Part shown: positions 45,582 through 56,424 of the stretch, piece by piece
Layout: the number at the start of each line of letters is the position of its first letter
Numbering within the stretch: the stretch's first letter is position 1
Source: Anastrepha obliqua
Taxonomy: Eukaryota > Arthropoda > Insecta > Diptera > Tephritidae
Direction of reading: 5' to 3'
DNA length: 64,000 bases
Assembly (NCBI RefSeq): GCF_027943255.1
Contig: NC_072893.1
Location: 27,178,001-27,242,000 of the forward strand
Position numbers and translations under genes: made by a program
Notes under the pieces: model-generated
The model's database searches: none
What the model was told of the DNA's origin: nothing
What the model saw: only the letters and a program-made list of their open reading frames with translations

Positions 45582-46633
45582 AGGACTATGAATAAGTTCC
45601 TTGCGGTTTTACAACAGATGGCGTAACTTGATTATTATTCCATCGATCCACATTTCCAAACATTCATTGGAGAGCTACTGTCGTAAGGCACAAACGTCAG
45701 TATAAGTTTTTTATTTGAAGCGTAAACAACAATATTTTTACCACACTTGAAAATGTCGAATTTCGTGCCAAATAATGTGTTTTTGCGGGGAATTCTTCTT
45801 CATTATTTTAATATGAAGAAAAAAGCAGCCGAAAGTCATCGTATCTTGGTGGAAGTTTATGGTGAGCATGCTCTAGCTGAGCGAACGTGCCAGAAGTGGT
45901 TTGCACGCTTTAAAAGTGGTGATTTTGGCTTGGAAGACGAAGAACGCGAGGGTGCGCCGCCAAAGTTCATGGATACCGAATTGGAGGAATTGCTCGATCA
46001 AGATCCGGCTCAAACGCAAGAAGAGGTTGCAAAAACTTTGGGAGTTGATCAATCAACCATTTCCAAACGTTTAAAAGCCATGGGAATGATCCGAAAGGTA
46101 GGCCATTGGGTGCCGTATGAATTGAAGCCAAGAGACGTTGAACGCCGTTTTATGGCATGCGAACAACTGCTTCAACGGCACAAAAGAAAGGGTTTTTTGC
46201 ATCGAATTGTGACTGGCGATGAAAAGTGGGTCCATTACGACAATCCAAAACGTCGGGCAACGTATGGATACCCTGGCCATGCTTCAACATCGACGTCGGC
46301 GCAGAATATTCATGGCCTGAAGGTTATGCTGTGTATCTGGTGGGACCAGCTGGGTGTTGTGTATTATGAGCTACTGAAACCGAATGAAACGATTACGGGG
46401 GATGTCTACCGACGACAATTGATGCGTTTGAGCCGAGCACTGCGAGAAAAACGGCCGCAATACGGCAAAACCGACCGAATTTTTCACAAAGGGAATCCGT
46501 GAATTGGCAGAAAGATGGGAAAAAGTAGTAGCAAGCGATGGACAATACTTTGAATATTAAATTTGTAACCATTTTACGTCAATAAAGTTTCAAATTTCGA
46601 AAAAAAAACCGCACGAACTTAACCATAGTCCTA
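45582..46633 (+). mobile_element. Mariner, mauritiana-like, internally deleted
   Basis: The left end ggactatgaataagttcctt and the reverse complement of the right end (ggactatggttaagttcgtg) are inverted repeats that continue into gcggtttt. TA flanks at 45582-45583 and 46632-46633. The body is 1048 bp against about 1.28 kb for complete mariners, which matches the coding deletion seen inside. Confidence 0.92.
45753..46559 (+). pseudogene. Mariner transposase (mauritiana-like), second and third Asp deleted
   Basis: I take ATG 45753 (MSNFVPNNVFLRGILLHYFN) as start; the in-frame TTG six bases upstream is not needed. The first 245 codons are open: first HTH, TCQKWFARFKSGDFGLEDEE, second HTH with GVDQSTISKRLKAMGM, then WVPYELKPRDVERRFMACEQ, HRIVTGDEKWVHYDN (first Asp), VMLCIWWDQLGVVYYELLKP and REKRPQY. 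A deletion then joins, out of frame, to FTKGIRELAERWEKVVASDG and QYFEY. The HDNAxxH and SPDLAPSDYH segments are therefore gone. The retained N-terminal 245 residues are without visible stops. Confidence 0.92.
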
Positions 46634-47890
46634 TTAATATAATATAAAAATATTGGAAAAATGTTCAACAAATTAGAAAAGTTGGTTCCCAAATCTTTTT
46701 ACTAACTAGTATATTCTTTTACATAAATCAAAATTTAATTGGAAGCAAGTCTAGGACACTTCACACCTAAACTATCTATACCATAATTTTCGAATGGAAT
46801 AAATCTAAAAATTATTAAAATTTTTTAAAATCTCCTTCAGTTCACTTCTTCTCAAAGGACCAAATTGCCAAAAAGTTGTTTTAAATACTTATACTTGCCC
46901 TATGATAATAATATGGATATCAAGTGAGAGAGGATATACATATCCAGCTATTAAACTAAAAAATGTGTTTACGTTTAAATTTTCGTTCTTATTGAGAAAC
47001 AAAATTTTACTTCTACGTAAAAATAGAAGTTGAACTTTCTTCTATGAAATTAACTCTAGCGAAAAGAAATAAAAAAAAAAACAAAAAAGGTCACTCGTCG
47101 GTAATCTAGCTACGATAATAACAATCAGTAAACTAATGGAGCAGATCTGACTTATCACCCGACATGTGTGTTCCATGGCCTTAAATTTTTCCCCATTATT
47201 ATATATATTTTTTTATTTTTCAACTTATTTATTTCTTTTTTTTTAACTCTGATAGTAGTCATTCGTCTGAAAATGTTTCGGAATTTTACATTCTTTTCTT
47301 CTCCTGGCTGTCTCAGAGCGCAAAACAATCAACTAACCGTCACCCCTCATTCAACCGCCCTTGCATGTAAATCTGCAATTGGTTTACTCAATTATTTGCA
47401 TGTCCATGTAAATATGTACATATACTCGTATGTAAGTACATATATACAATATGTATATATGTGTCAGTAGCTTTTTAACTTTATGCTTTTTCATCCGATG
47501 CTCATTGTGAATTCATTAGTTTCGGTATATGGATAAATGGCCGTACTTTAATCTTAACTAAGTAAAGTTGTGAGCGTTGGTTATTACATGAATCTGTACT
47601 TACAAATGTTCTTACTTATAGATGTGCATACAAGATGGCACAAAATTAATCATTTATTTTTTTATATATTTTACTAAATAAAACGAAAAATGATTTTGAG
47701 TGATAAAAATCTTTTTTTTTCACCTTTAAGCGCTCTTTTTGTTTATTGTATATTGAAGTTGTCTAGCTTACAAGTGCCAACTATGATTGACGTATGAAGT
47801 GATTTACAAAAACTACAAATCTTCCAATAGGGTGATTAATTTTGCGCCACATTTCTAGAGAAACCAATAAAAATGTGACATAAAACCAGA
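46634..47890. other. No recognised gene
   Basis: AT-rich noncoding sequence. A plus-strand frame at 47168-47470 is driven by T-rich and (TA)-rich simple sequence and carries no motif. Confidence 0.5.
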
Positions 47891-47894
47891 AAAC

Positions 47895-48112
47895 TACGTA
47901 ACCGTAATTGCGTGACTACTATTTGGGAGTGCCAGGGTTCGAATCTCCCGAAACATCAAGGGATAGAAAAAATTGTGTCTAATAACGATCGCCCGTCGTT
48001 ATGTATTGGTAAACCTTCTAGTGTATGTCTGCCATGAAATAACTTCTCATAAAAAATAGCTGCCCTACGGAGGCTGTGTAAAACTGTAGGTCTATCCATT
48101 TGTCCATTAGTC
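47895..48112 (+). repeat. tRNA-derived SINE, plus orientation
   Basis: The head retains taattgcgtgactactattt and the intact B-box-like stretch agggttcgaatctcccg. The body follows: aataacgatcgcccgtcg, gtctgccatgaaataacttc, tcataaaaaatagctgccct and gtaaaactgtaggtctatcc. The A-box side is degraded. This copy gives the clearest B-box of the family in the window. Confidence 0.78.
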
Positions 48113-48452
48113 TATCAATACTCAAATACAATCCCCTCCTATAATTCCTATTTGATTTTAATTAACTTACTATCTCTTGAGATTAGAAGGTCTATACTCT
48201 CACTGTCTCTTGTTTTTAGTGTAATTAGAGGAGAAGTTGATTATTTAACTCTATTACGAAGCATTCGCTTTTATAGATCTCTACGCATTTCATCCTAAAT
48301 TGCGTAATGCTCTTAATGCTCATATCGCCCACGCACTGAGAGAATTCTATGAAATCTGGAGTTCTTTTCCGTGTGGCATTTCAGTGTCAAAGAATAAATT
48401 CTATGAGTTTTTAGACTCTTTTCCTCTAGTAATTTAGATTCAATTTTAAGTA
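48113..48452. other. No recognised gene
   Basis: Noncoding sequence up to the left terminus of the irritans-like mariner. Confidence 0.5.
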
Positions 48453-49518
48453 TAACCATCGGTCAATAAGTCCCGGGCTTAGATAAGAAAATAACTTTTT
48501 TTCAATTTTTATTCATCAATGCCCTTTGGCAATGATACAATCATTCCAAAGAGTTTGTAGATTTCTATGCCTGTTTGAAGAACGATTTATCTTTGGCCTC
48601 AAAATACGCTTCAGTTTTAGCGATAACTTCCTCATTTGATGGAAATTTCATTCCCTGGAGCATTTTTTTGAGGTCTGAAAATAGCCAGTAGTCGCTGGGG
48701 GGCAGATCTGGACTATACGGTGGGTGGGGAAGCAATTCGAAAAGTAATTCGTTCAATTTGACCATCGTTTTCATCGATTTAGGACACGATGAATTGGTCT
48801 TGGCGAAAGAGGATTTTTTTCTTCTTCATATGGCGTCGTTTTTCTTCGATTTTCTCCTTCAATTGTTCCAATATTTCAGAGTAATAATCAGAATTAATTG
48901 TTTCGCCTTTTCCAAATAATTAATGAAAATTATACCATGCGAATACCAACGCTATAACCTTTCCAGCTGACTGTTGCGTCTTTGGTCGCTTTGGACGGTT
49001 TTCACCGGGTCCAGTCCGCTCAAATGACTGCGGTTTCGACTCTCGTGTGTAGAGGTGGATTCATGTTTCATCCATTGTTATATATCGACGCAAAAACTCA
49101 GACTTATCCCGCTTAATAGTGTCCCAACAGCGATTTGAATCATCAATTCGTTGTTGTTTTTGTTCCGGCGTAAGTAAACGTGATACCCATTTCGACAGCA
49201 GGGTTTTTTCAATATTTTCTGGAGTAACTGCCTCATTTGGACGACCAGGACGTTCAGCATCATCGGTATCTGTATGGCCTCTTTTTTTTCATAAGAAAAC
49301 AATGATACATCCAGACACGAAATTGCTTTGAATTCATTGTTTTTAAAAATAGCAAAAGTAGCGTCACTTAAAACACTATAACTTAGTATTAATAAACCGA
49401 GTGTCTTGAAATTTTGACAGTACACCTTTAGAGGTTAGCACTGTCAAATAACAAAATCGATATGCTATTAGTGGCGCCATCTAGAGGTCAGGGCCGGGAC
49501 TTATCGACCGTTGGTTAT
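48453..49518 (-). mobile_element. Mariner, irritans-like, degraded
   Basis: The left end accatcggtcaataagtccc and the reverse complement of the right end (accaacggtcgataagtccc) are inverted repeats, with TA next to both. The minus-strand transposase is broken. The right end abuts an RNase H-type non-LTR frame (SGIYS...) at 49520, so it probably inserted within that element. Confidence 0.85.
48545..49270 (-). pseudogene. Mariner transposase (irritans-like), many lesions
   Basis: Across frames on the minus strand: DDAERPGRPNEAVTPENIEK, LSKWVSRLLTPEQKQQRIDD, YITMDETWIHLYTRES (first Asp), QSAGKVIALVF, INSDYYSEILEQLKEKIEEK, then FAKTNSSCPKS where HxDNAPxH is expected, so the second Asp is replaced. 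LLPHPPYSPDLPPSDYWLFS (third Asp) is followed by MLQGMKFPSNEEVIAKTEAY. The N-terminal HTH is absent. Inactive. Confidence 0.8.
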
Positions 49519-49519
49519 T

Positions 49520-49800
49520 AGAGTATATACCTGATCCAACACCACATTCCATTCTGGAGCCATCTGTATAGGCTGTAGTGTCGAAGTTGTTTAGTGAGAA
49601 TCCCTTATTCCTTGCCTTCCTAGACGGAAAGAGAGTGCGAAAATTCTCATTGAATGTTACCGTCATGTAGTCAGTCCTCTTCGAGGTATACTCGGTTTGT
49701 CGCAGTAATAGACTGGCATGGGCATGAGTTTTTTCCTTCCAGCGACTCGCTTTTCGTGATGACTAATAATTAAATTTCTGACTTCAATTGAGCTTTGTCC
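49520..49800 (-). pseudogene. Non-LTR element fragment with RNase H start
   Basis: The minus strand from about 49740 reads MTVTFNENFRTLFPSRKARN then DTTAYTDGSRMECGVGSGIY, the first RNase H motif with its catalytic Asp (TDGS). It is cut by the irritans-like mariner at 49518. I could not recognise a continuation left of the mariner, so the distal part is missing or unreadable. Confidence 0.62.
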
Positions 49801-49929
49801 ACCCATGTTTATAATTTAGACTTTTGTTCAAAATACGCGACTGACATTTTTTTCGGTTTATTTGGTTCTTTCTTTGCACTGTTCTAACGAGAGCAAATTA
49901 ATTGTGAGACTCCCTGTTGGGGTTAGCAT

Positions 49930-50140
49930 ATGATTATCAATGGAATCATTTGGGACCCGATGTATCTGTCTTGCTTGGAGGAGACGGATAGTACTGAGTA
50001 CTTTCTCTGTGAGTGTAATGCCTTTGCTAGAGCAAGGCTACGAGTTTTGGGTTGCGATGCCATGAAAATGACTAATATTCGTTCTCTTAAACTGCAGGAT
50101 ATTTACAGATTTACCAAAGAATCTGGAAAGTTCTGACAGG
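49930..50140 (+). pseudogene. Non-LTR C-terminal zinc-knuckle fragment
   Basis: The plus-strand frame from 49930 contains CLEETDSTEYFLCECNAFAR then ARLRVLGCDAMKMTNIRSLK. This is the CxxxE..E.FLCEC segment at the C-terminus of RNase H-bearing elements. It has the opposite orientation to the fragment at 49.5-49.8 kb, so it is from a separate copy. Confidence 0.58.
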
Positions 50141-50564
50141 ACGAACTATCTTTGGCTCTGTATCTGTCTCTGTCTCTATGCTTCCCTCAAATCAAATCTT
50201 TGTCTGATGCTTTCCCCCTTTGCCCCTTGATTATCTATAATCTTTCCAGAGCTCTAAATACAGTGGGGTTTTTAGTCTGAGTGTTTTGGGTGCTCCTTGA
50301 CTCGACCTATTCAAATTTCAATTTCAATTTCCCTGTTTCAAAGTACTAAACAATCGCTATAATGCCAGATGTCCGACTTCTTTTTTGACACCAGTTGACA
50401 CCCGAATGCTGCATGACCAATTTTTTATAATAAGGATTAGTGGATTTGTAAGTTATTATTACTGTCTTTAAAATCCTATTTGAGAACCCAATAGAAAAAA
50501 TAAAAAAATAAAAATATTTAACTTGCATTTCTTACAAAAATTTTGAATTTTAAGTTGCAAGCTA

Positions 50565-52500
50565 GGTAGGGCTACTCGATGTTTCCCTGGAATCTATTCT
50601 GTCGATTGACAGAATCACGTAGGCAATAAATAGTTTTTCTCCTTTCACATCTCCTGGTTCTGACGAGATCTTGCCTGTGATGCTTCTGAAAAGAAGTACC
50701 TCGGTGGTTCCTGTCCTGCAAGAAATCTTCTTGGCGTGTATCGCTCTCAATCACGTTTCCGCCAAAAGGAAGAAAACGAGGGTTGTTTTCATACCCAAAG
50801 TAGGGGTCACGACTCGGCCAAGGACTTTAGGCTTATAAGTCTTACCTCATTTATCCTAAAAGTTTTTGAAATATTGATTGATTATCATGTCCGAGAGCAC
50901 ATTGAATCCAAATCATCTCCAGCGCAACACGCTTACCTGAAAGGGAAATCCACGGAATCAGCCCTACACGTTGTCGTAGGGACTGTGGAAAAATCTCTGG
51001 AAGGCAAACAATTCACTTTGGCGGACCTCATAGATATAGAAGGATAGAACATCAGGGTGGAGTCAATTATCACTATGTTAGATAGACTAGAGGTTGAAAG
51101 ACCTATCTGTCTCTGGATCTCGTCCCTGCTTGGCTGCAGGTAAATTAATACGGTCGCAAGAGGGGCTAAAGTCACTAGATTCGTTCAAAGGGGGATGTCG
51201 CAGCTAGGTGTCCTTTCGCCCTCCTTTCGCTAGTTGTAATTGACGAAGTTCTGCTAATGCTAAATATGGGTGGGGTTAAGGTAGTAGCATACACCAATGA
51301 CTTGGTCCTGATCGTATCGGATTCGTTACCATCAGTATAGCCTTCTACTCCTGCAAATCTACGAGTATGTTCGGTAAAAAATGGGCACTCAAGCTACAGG
51401 TCGTGCTGTGGATGTACAACGCAGTGGTTTTCCCAATTTTAACGTAGGATGCCTGGTTCGGTGGGAAGTTCTTCGGAAGGGCTATAATATCACTAAACTG
51501 GTGAGGGTGCAAAGAACTGTATGCATTGGCATCACCGGAGCATGTAAAACTTGCCACAGTGCTGCCCTGATTGTCCTTTTCCACTTACTTCCCATCGACT
51601 TTTACGTTATTTCCATCGCAGCTCAAAGCGCAATCAGGTTAAAGGAGGTTAGCCTCTGGAGGTAATCTTTCAAGGGACATGGTAGCATTTTCGGGTAGTT
51701 AACACCGTATTTCTCCGAACTTCGAACCAATCTCTTTATTTGCAAACTAGAGTTTGAGGGTCATGCTGGGGCAATCTTTCCAAATAGGCTGGATTGGATC
51801 GAGGGAAACACCTGTACTGAAGCTTGCACCTCAAACTTCACTGACGGTTCCAAGATGGAATCGGGAGTCAAGCTTCGATCATGGCTCTGACGACGCCATG
51901 GGGCAGAACGAAACTAGTAAACTCCTGTAAGGAGGAGATCAAATCTCTTGGGTGTGCATGTAACATTTCTCTGTTCTGGGTTCTAGGACATAGGAAAATA
52001 GAGCGAAAAGAAATTGCTGATGAGCTTGCCAGGACGGGGACTGAGTTGGTCTCAGAGACCTCCTACCCCGTCATCGGGATCCACCTGACAGTTGTTAAAG
52101 GGTAATTGTACAACTTTTTTTTCAGGAAAGCACTGAAAAGGGGGAGTTGCATTTCTTCATGTGCCCCAATACTATAATATAATACATACGAAGGACTCAG
52201 AAAGTTCTTTGGACTCCTCGTCATTCAATTTCCAAACTCCTAGCAGTGTTTACCGGTCACTGGACGATCGGCACACACGCGGAAAAGCTAGAGTTACCAT
52301 TTAACCCTCATTGCAGAAGCTGTGGGGACCTTTCAGAGAAAGAGACTGTTGAGAACTTTCTCTGTAAATGTCCGGGCTTGGCAGCTAGAAAACTAAGGAC
52401 ACTGGGAGCTCCTTTCTTCGACAGCCTATGCCAGTGTGCCAACTTAAATCCTATGAATCTTCTCCATTATACTCGTATCAATAGCTCTAGTTGGCTGTAG
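50565..52500 (+). pseudogene. LOA-like non-LTR element: RT, RNase H, C-terminus
   Basis: Plus-strand order: PGSDEILPVMLL, FLACIALNHV, KTRVVFIPK, AKDFRLISLTSFILKVFE, ALHVVVGTVEKSLEGKQFTL then ADLIDIEG (motif A). The next frames are poor to about 51380. The connection domain follows with VRVQRTVCIGITGACKTCHS, AALIVLFHLLPID and SAIRLKE. RNase H shows FTDGSKMESG near 51840, then SLGCACNISLFWVLGHRKI and KEIADELARTG near 51960-52050. The C-terminus is VFTGHWTIGTHAEKLELPFN, HCRSCGDLSEKETVENFLCK and CPGLAARKLRTLG. It covers most of ORF2 in correct order but with many frame changes. The catalytic YxDD is not readable. Confidence 0.82.
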
Positions 52501-52505
52501 ATATC

Positions 52506-53080
52506 TGCCTGTTAGAGGTCTCATAATGGAATCAAAACGGTGCTTTAGTGCTACTTGAGGAGTGCCAGGTGCACTTCAACCATTTCACCTACCTACCTAC
52601 GTAAGTTTTAAGCCAAATATGGTCGAGTTCTTTATTGAGCCACTGTGCGCAACTACTTTAAAACCAACTTTACTTTTCATATGCCCATATATTTGTTTTT
52701 ATATATATGTATAGGTATGTGAATCCTCATAAAGTACTATATTATGAAACATTTAGTTGTAGACCATGAACCTTTTCCTTTGTATTTGCTTATTTATTTC
52801 TGTGCAAGTGTATTTACGTATGTACGTTCCAGAAAATTGGGTTAAACATTTATCCACATACTATTTATAAACATGCATATATATGTATGTATATGTATAT
52901 ATAACCGTGTTTATCATATAAATACATACATACCTTAATACCTATCTACCCCGACGCGGTTTTATTGATTTCCGAAAAATTGTGTATAAATAAAGCAGAC
53001 TGGAAAGCAGAACAACGTCAAGTGTATTATTGGGCGAACATACATACGCACCTACTATATATGTAAATATATACAAGTAC

Positions 53081-53125
<45 letters not shown>

Positions 53126-53500
53126 AGAATACGACAGTAAATTGTTGCTTAGTACTCATTCGAGTATTTCACGTTTCAAGTTGAATATCTGCATTTTTAT
53201 CTATAAATATTTTTCAGTGAAATTAAACCATTGCACGCGAAACTATTTAAATGTGCTTTTAAGTTCATAAACTTGAATACGAGTATGAAATGATAGCAGT
53301 GAACAACAGCAACTAAATACGTCAAGAAATAAATATTCCAACAAGATAATCTTGGCACCTAAGGAAGTAGTGACGCAATAGATGAGGTAAATGCACAAAT
53401 ACACTGCAAATGTCATAAACTCATCTATGTGCTGGCATTTGTACGAATATACGAGGGTTGGTTTTTTGCAAATTTGCACTCAATAATGAAAAAATTAATG
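52506..53500. other. No recognised gene; TA microsatellite
   Basis: Noncoding. A long (TA)n run lies at about 53087-53123, with (CATA)- and (GTAT)-like stretches around 52700-52930. No motif-bearing frame. Confidence 0.5.
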
Positions 53501-53754
53501 AATCTTCTTTATATATAAAAATAAATGTTTGTCTGTATGTCATCGATGAACTCAAAAACTACTGGACCGATTATTATAAAAATTGGTATGTATGTGAATT
53601 TTTCCACGGAGGTTTGTTTTTTGAATAAAGACATATGTTTAGCAATCGCTAACAAGGACTTTTTTTTGAAGTGAAAACTTCTTTAGAATCGTTGGGAGTG
53701 ATTTGAGACTCGATGAAACGAAAAAGCGACACTACGAAGCCACTGAGACACGCT

Positions 53755-54000
53755 AGTATAGTGAGTATTGCAGTATGTATACTACACTGCCTATTACTTG
53801 CTTTAGTGTTTAGTTCAAGCGTCATACGTATGTATGTTTGTATGTATGCTAGTACGTATGTGTGCGCGCCTGCGTATTACGGAGCCACGGTGAGCGAGAA
53901 GGCATTATGTATACCTATACTACACTACCTAATACTTGCTTAGACCAAGCGTCCTACGAATGTTTGTGTGTATGTTAGTACGTCTGTGTAATATACGCGT
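53755..54000. repeat. Diverged tandem pair inside the Helitron 5' region
   Basis: The block tatactacactgcctattac to caagcgtcatacgtatgt (about 53777-53835) recurs as tatactacactacctaatac to caagcgtcctacgaatgt (about 53917-53963). Both are followed by gtatgtnngtacgtntgtg-like simple sequence. The period is about 140 bp, with several substitutions. Confidence 0.6.
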
Positions 54001-54079
54001 TACGACGCTCATAATAGCAACCGCGTGTGCTGTATTGCGTCCGTATTTTTATATTCGTAAATATTTTCATTTTTAAATA

Positions 54080-54637
54080 TTTACCGCAATTGCAGGCGGT
54101 GTTGCAATATACCACAGTCAAAATGACGGTGCTCGTATTGTAACTCCACAGATAGATCTGAATGCACAGCAACTAGAATCACTGTCTGTTCAGCTGTCTA
54201 AAGTGGGAGAAATATGTGCATGCGAAACCAAATTGAGCAATAGAAAAACAGTTTTACTTGTGGCAATTTATATTTCACCGAATCAATCAATAAATAGCAT
54301 CACGGAATTCATTCACGAAAATTTAATAAAGTATACACCAGAAGTATCGCGGATACTTAGGAAAGATTACGATAAAGTTCCAATGATTTTAAGTCGCGAT
54401 TTTAACGTAAATTTTGCATTGGACACAGCGGTTCCTTTAATTGACTTTCTCAATACAACATTCAATTTAAAAATGTGTAACAATCGCACTGAATCGACAA
54501 CACGATCAAAAACAACAATTGACGCGGTATTTCAAAGATATGTTGACAAAATCGAAACCAAAGCATTTGTATCATATTTTATCTATCATAAGCCACTCGT
54601 ATCATTTGTTGAAATTGAAAACATTGAGGATGAATAA
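54080..54637 (+). pseudogene. Endonuclease/exonuclease/phosphatase-like frame in Helitron
   Basis: From 54093 the frame reads GGVAIYHSQNDGARIVTPQI, then SKVGEICACETKLSN, VLLVAIYISPNQSINSITEF, LRKDYDKVPMILSRDFNVNF, FLNTTFNLKMCNNRTESTTR, SKTTIDAVFQRYVDKIETKA and YFIYHKPLVSF. It ends with EDE and a stop at 54635-54637. The order resembles the C-terminal two thirds of AP-endonuclease-like (EEP) domains. The canonical GDFN is RDFN here, and the expected SDH motif reads IYHKP, so catalytic residues look altered. The open stretch begins after accgcaattgcag, which looks like a splice acceptor, so an upstream exon may be lost. About 185 codons are free of stops. Confidence 0.7.
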
Positions 54638-54787
54638 TAATAAAATGAAGAAAATAAAATATGAACTTTATAGCAATATTTTAATGAACCTATAATTATC
54701 CCGCTCCTAATGCTGCTTTCGTCTCATTCTCTCTCAGTTTGTTTTACGGAAGGTTTCACTTCTGTTGCGTCTAACCGTTAGACTGGT

Positions 54788-56405
54788 ATTTTTTTTTTTT
54801 TTGGCGGTGAGGTTGGGTTAAAAATGCCTTCGCACCATATAGTAACCGTCGGTACTACGTGTGTGGTGATTCCACTAAAAATGTCCCTCCTCTTCTCTTA
54901 GATTTTTCCCTACACCCCGGAACTGCTTCCGCATTGCTTCGAGGTAGAAGGCCAAGTCGGCGTCGTCCTAAGAAGAACACTTACTTACTCACCCTGCGTC
55001 CAGGGTCGCCTGTTTCGAGAAACCTATGCTCAATGCTCTTCAGCATAACTTTCCATTTCGCGCTTCTTTTTTCGGATAATATCCTTCCAGTTTTCTTCGT
55101 CTATCATCATTTTCTCGATAATTTCTTTAGGTGTAAATACACCAATAGCTCGTTGCAGACCTGTTCTCTCTATGTTCAACCTCTCGTATTTAAAGAAGGT
55201 GTGCTCCGCATCATCATACTCAGTATCTCCATATATGCAGTTTGATTGGCTCACTTTTCCCATTCGCCACAAATACTTGCGAAAGGACCCATGTCCGGAC
55301 AAAAACGGTGTGAGGTAATAGTTAACCTCACCGTGCTTTCTTTCTACCCACCTTTTTAGGTCGGGTATTAGTCTCGCTGTCCATCTACCATACCGTTCAG
55401 AGTTACATCTTGCCTCCCAAACTGTGAGCATTTGAATTCTAATATCGGAGAAGCGTGGTACTGGGATTCCGGTGTTTTTTGCCTCCCATCTCCGTTTGCG
55501 CTCTTATGCTAGAATATCTATAGGGATGGTTCCGCTGATAACTAACAACGCTGCTTCAGATACTGTTCTGTATGACGAAGCCACTCTGAGAGCTCAGGTG
55601 CGTTGCACAGATTGCAGAGTTTTCCGCCGGCATTGCACCCTTAGCGAATCTGCCCATATTTCGCATCCGTATAAGAGAATCGAGTTCGTCATGTCCATTA
55701 AAAGTTTTCGCTTGTTCTGCGTTGGATCTCCAAGGTTTGCCATGAGCTTACTTAACATGCCGCTTACTTTGGCAGCTCTTGTGGCAGCATGGTTTATATG
55801 CGCCCAGTAGGTTATCCTTGTGTCTAATTGCACTCCTAGGTATTTGACCACTCTTTTTGTCGATAAAGTGGCATCGAGTACTTGTATGTCTACTTCTAAT
55901 GGAACACGTCTGTTCGTTAGAAGGATTAGCTCTGTCTTCTCTGTGGCCAGCTTTAATCCATGGTCTTCTAGCCATGTCTGAACTCGGATCATAACCTGAT
56001 TTAACTTCCTTTTGGCTTCGTCAGTGTTTCGGGCGATTATTACAGCTGCAATGTCATCTGCGTATCCCACTAGATACACATCCTCAGGCATCTCTATTCG
56101 AAGGATTTCATCTTAGCTTATATTCCAGAGTTCATGTCCGAGTATTGATCCTTGGGCCGCACCTGCTGTTATTTGTTTGATCTTACACCCTTCTCGCGTT
56201 TCGTAGAGCACGCGATTACTTAGATAGCTGCGAATAATCTTCAATAGATTATTCGGGATCTTGAATTTTACCTTTAAGGTTTCAATTACGTCGTCCCAAC
56301 TTAAACTGTTGAAAGCATTTCTAATATCCAGTGTGGCAAGTAATACTGAGCGTTTGGAGTATCGATTACCTGCCTGGGCATGTTCTACGCTAGCTAACAA
56401 GGCAC
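54788..56405 (-). mobile_element. R1-like element nested in the Helitron
   Basis: A T-run (54790-54803, plus strand) reads as the poly(A) tail. On the minus strand from about 56400: ALLASVEHAQAGNRYSKRSV, LATLDIRNAFNSLSWDDVIE (motif A Asp), AAQGSILGHELWNIS, a TAG stop, then MPEDVYLVGYADDIAAVIIA (intact YADD). KLATEKTELILLTNRR, VVKYLGVQLDTRITYWAHIN and SILLYGCEIWADSLR follow, and later WTARLIPDLKRWVERKHGEV, LTPFLSGHGSFRKYL and a degraded knuckle (NCIYGDTEYDDAEHTFFKYE). The order is R1 ORF2. The 5' end is truncated at about 56405. It is relatively well preserved, with one stop in the RT core. Confidence 0.85.
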
Positions 56406-56424
56406 TGGTGCCACTGGAAATGCC

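Noticed and set aside
47168..47470. 100-codon frame rich in Phe/Ile/Leu (apparent membrane protein)
   Set aside because: The hydrophobic run comes from T-rich simple sequence; there is no start context, homologous motif or neighbouring exon.
47895..48112. Possible tRNA gene (good B-box)
   Set aside because: The A-box half and the acceptor stem are not paired, and the sequence continues into the SINE body shared with other copies.
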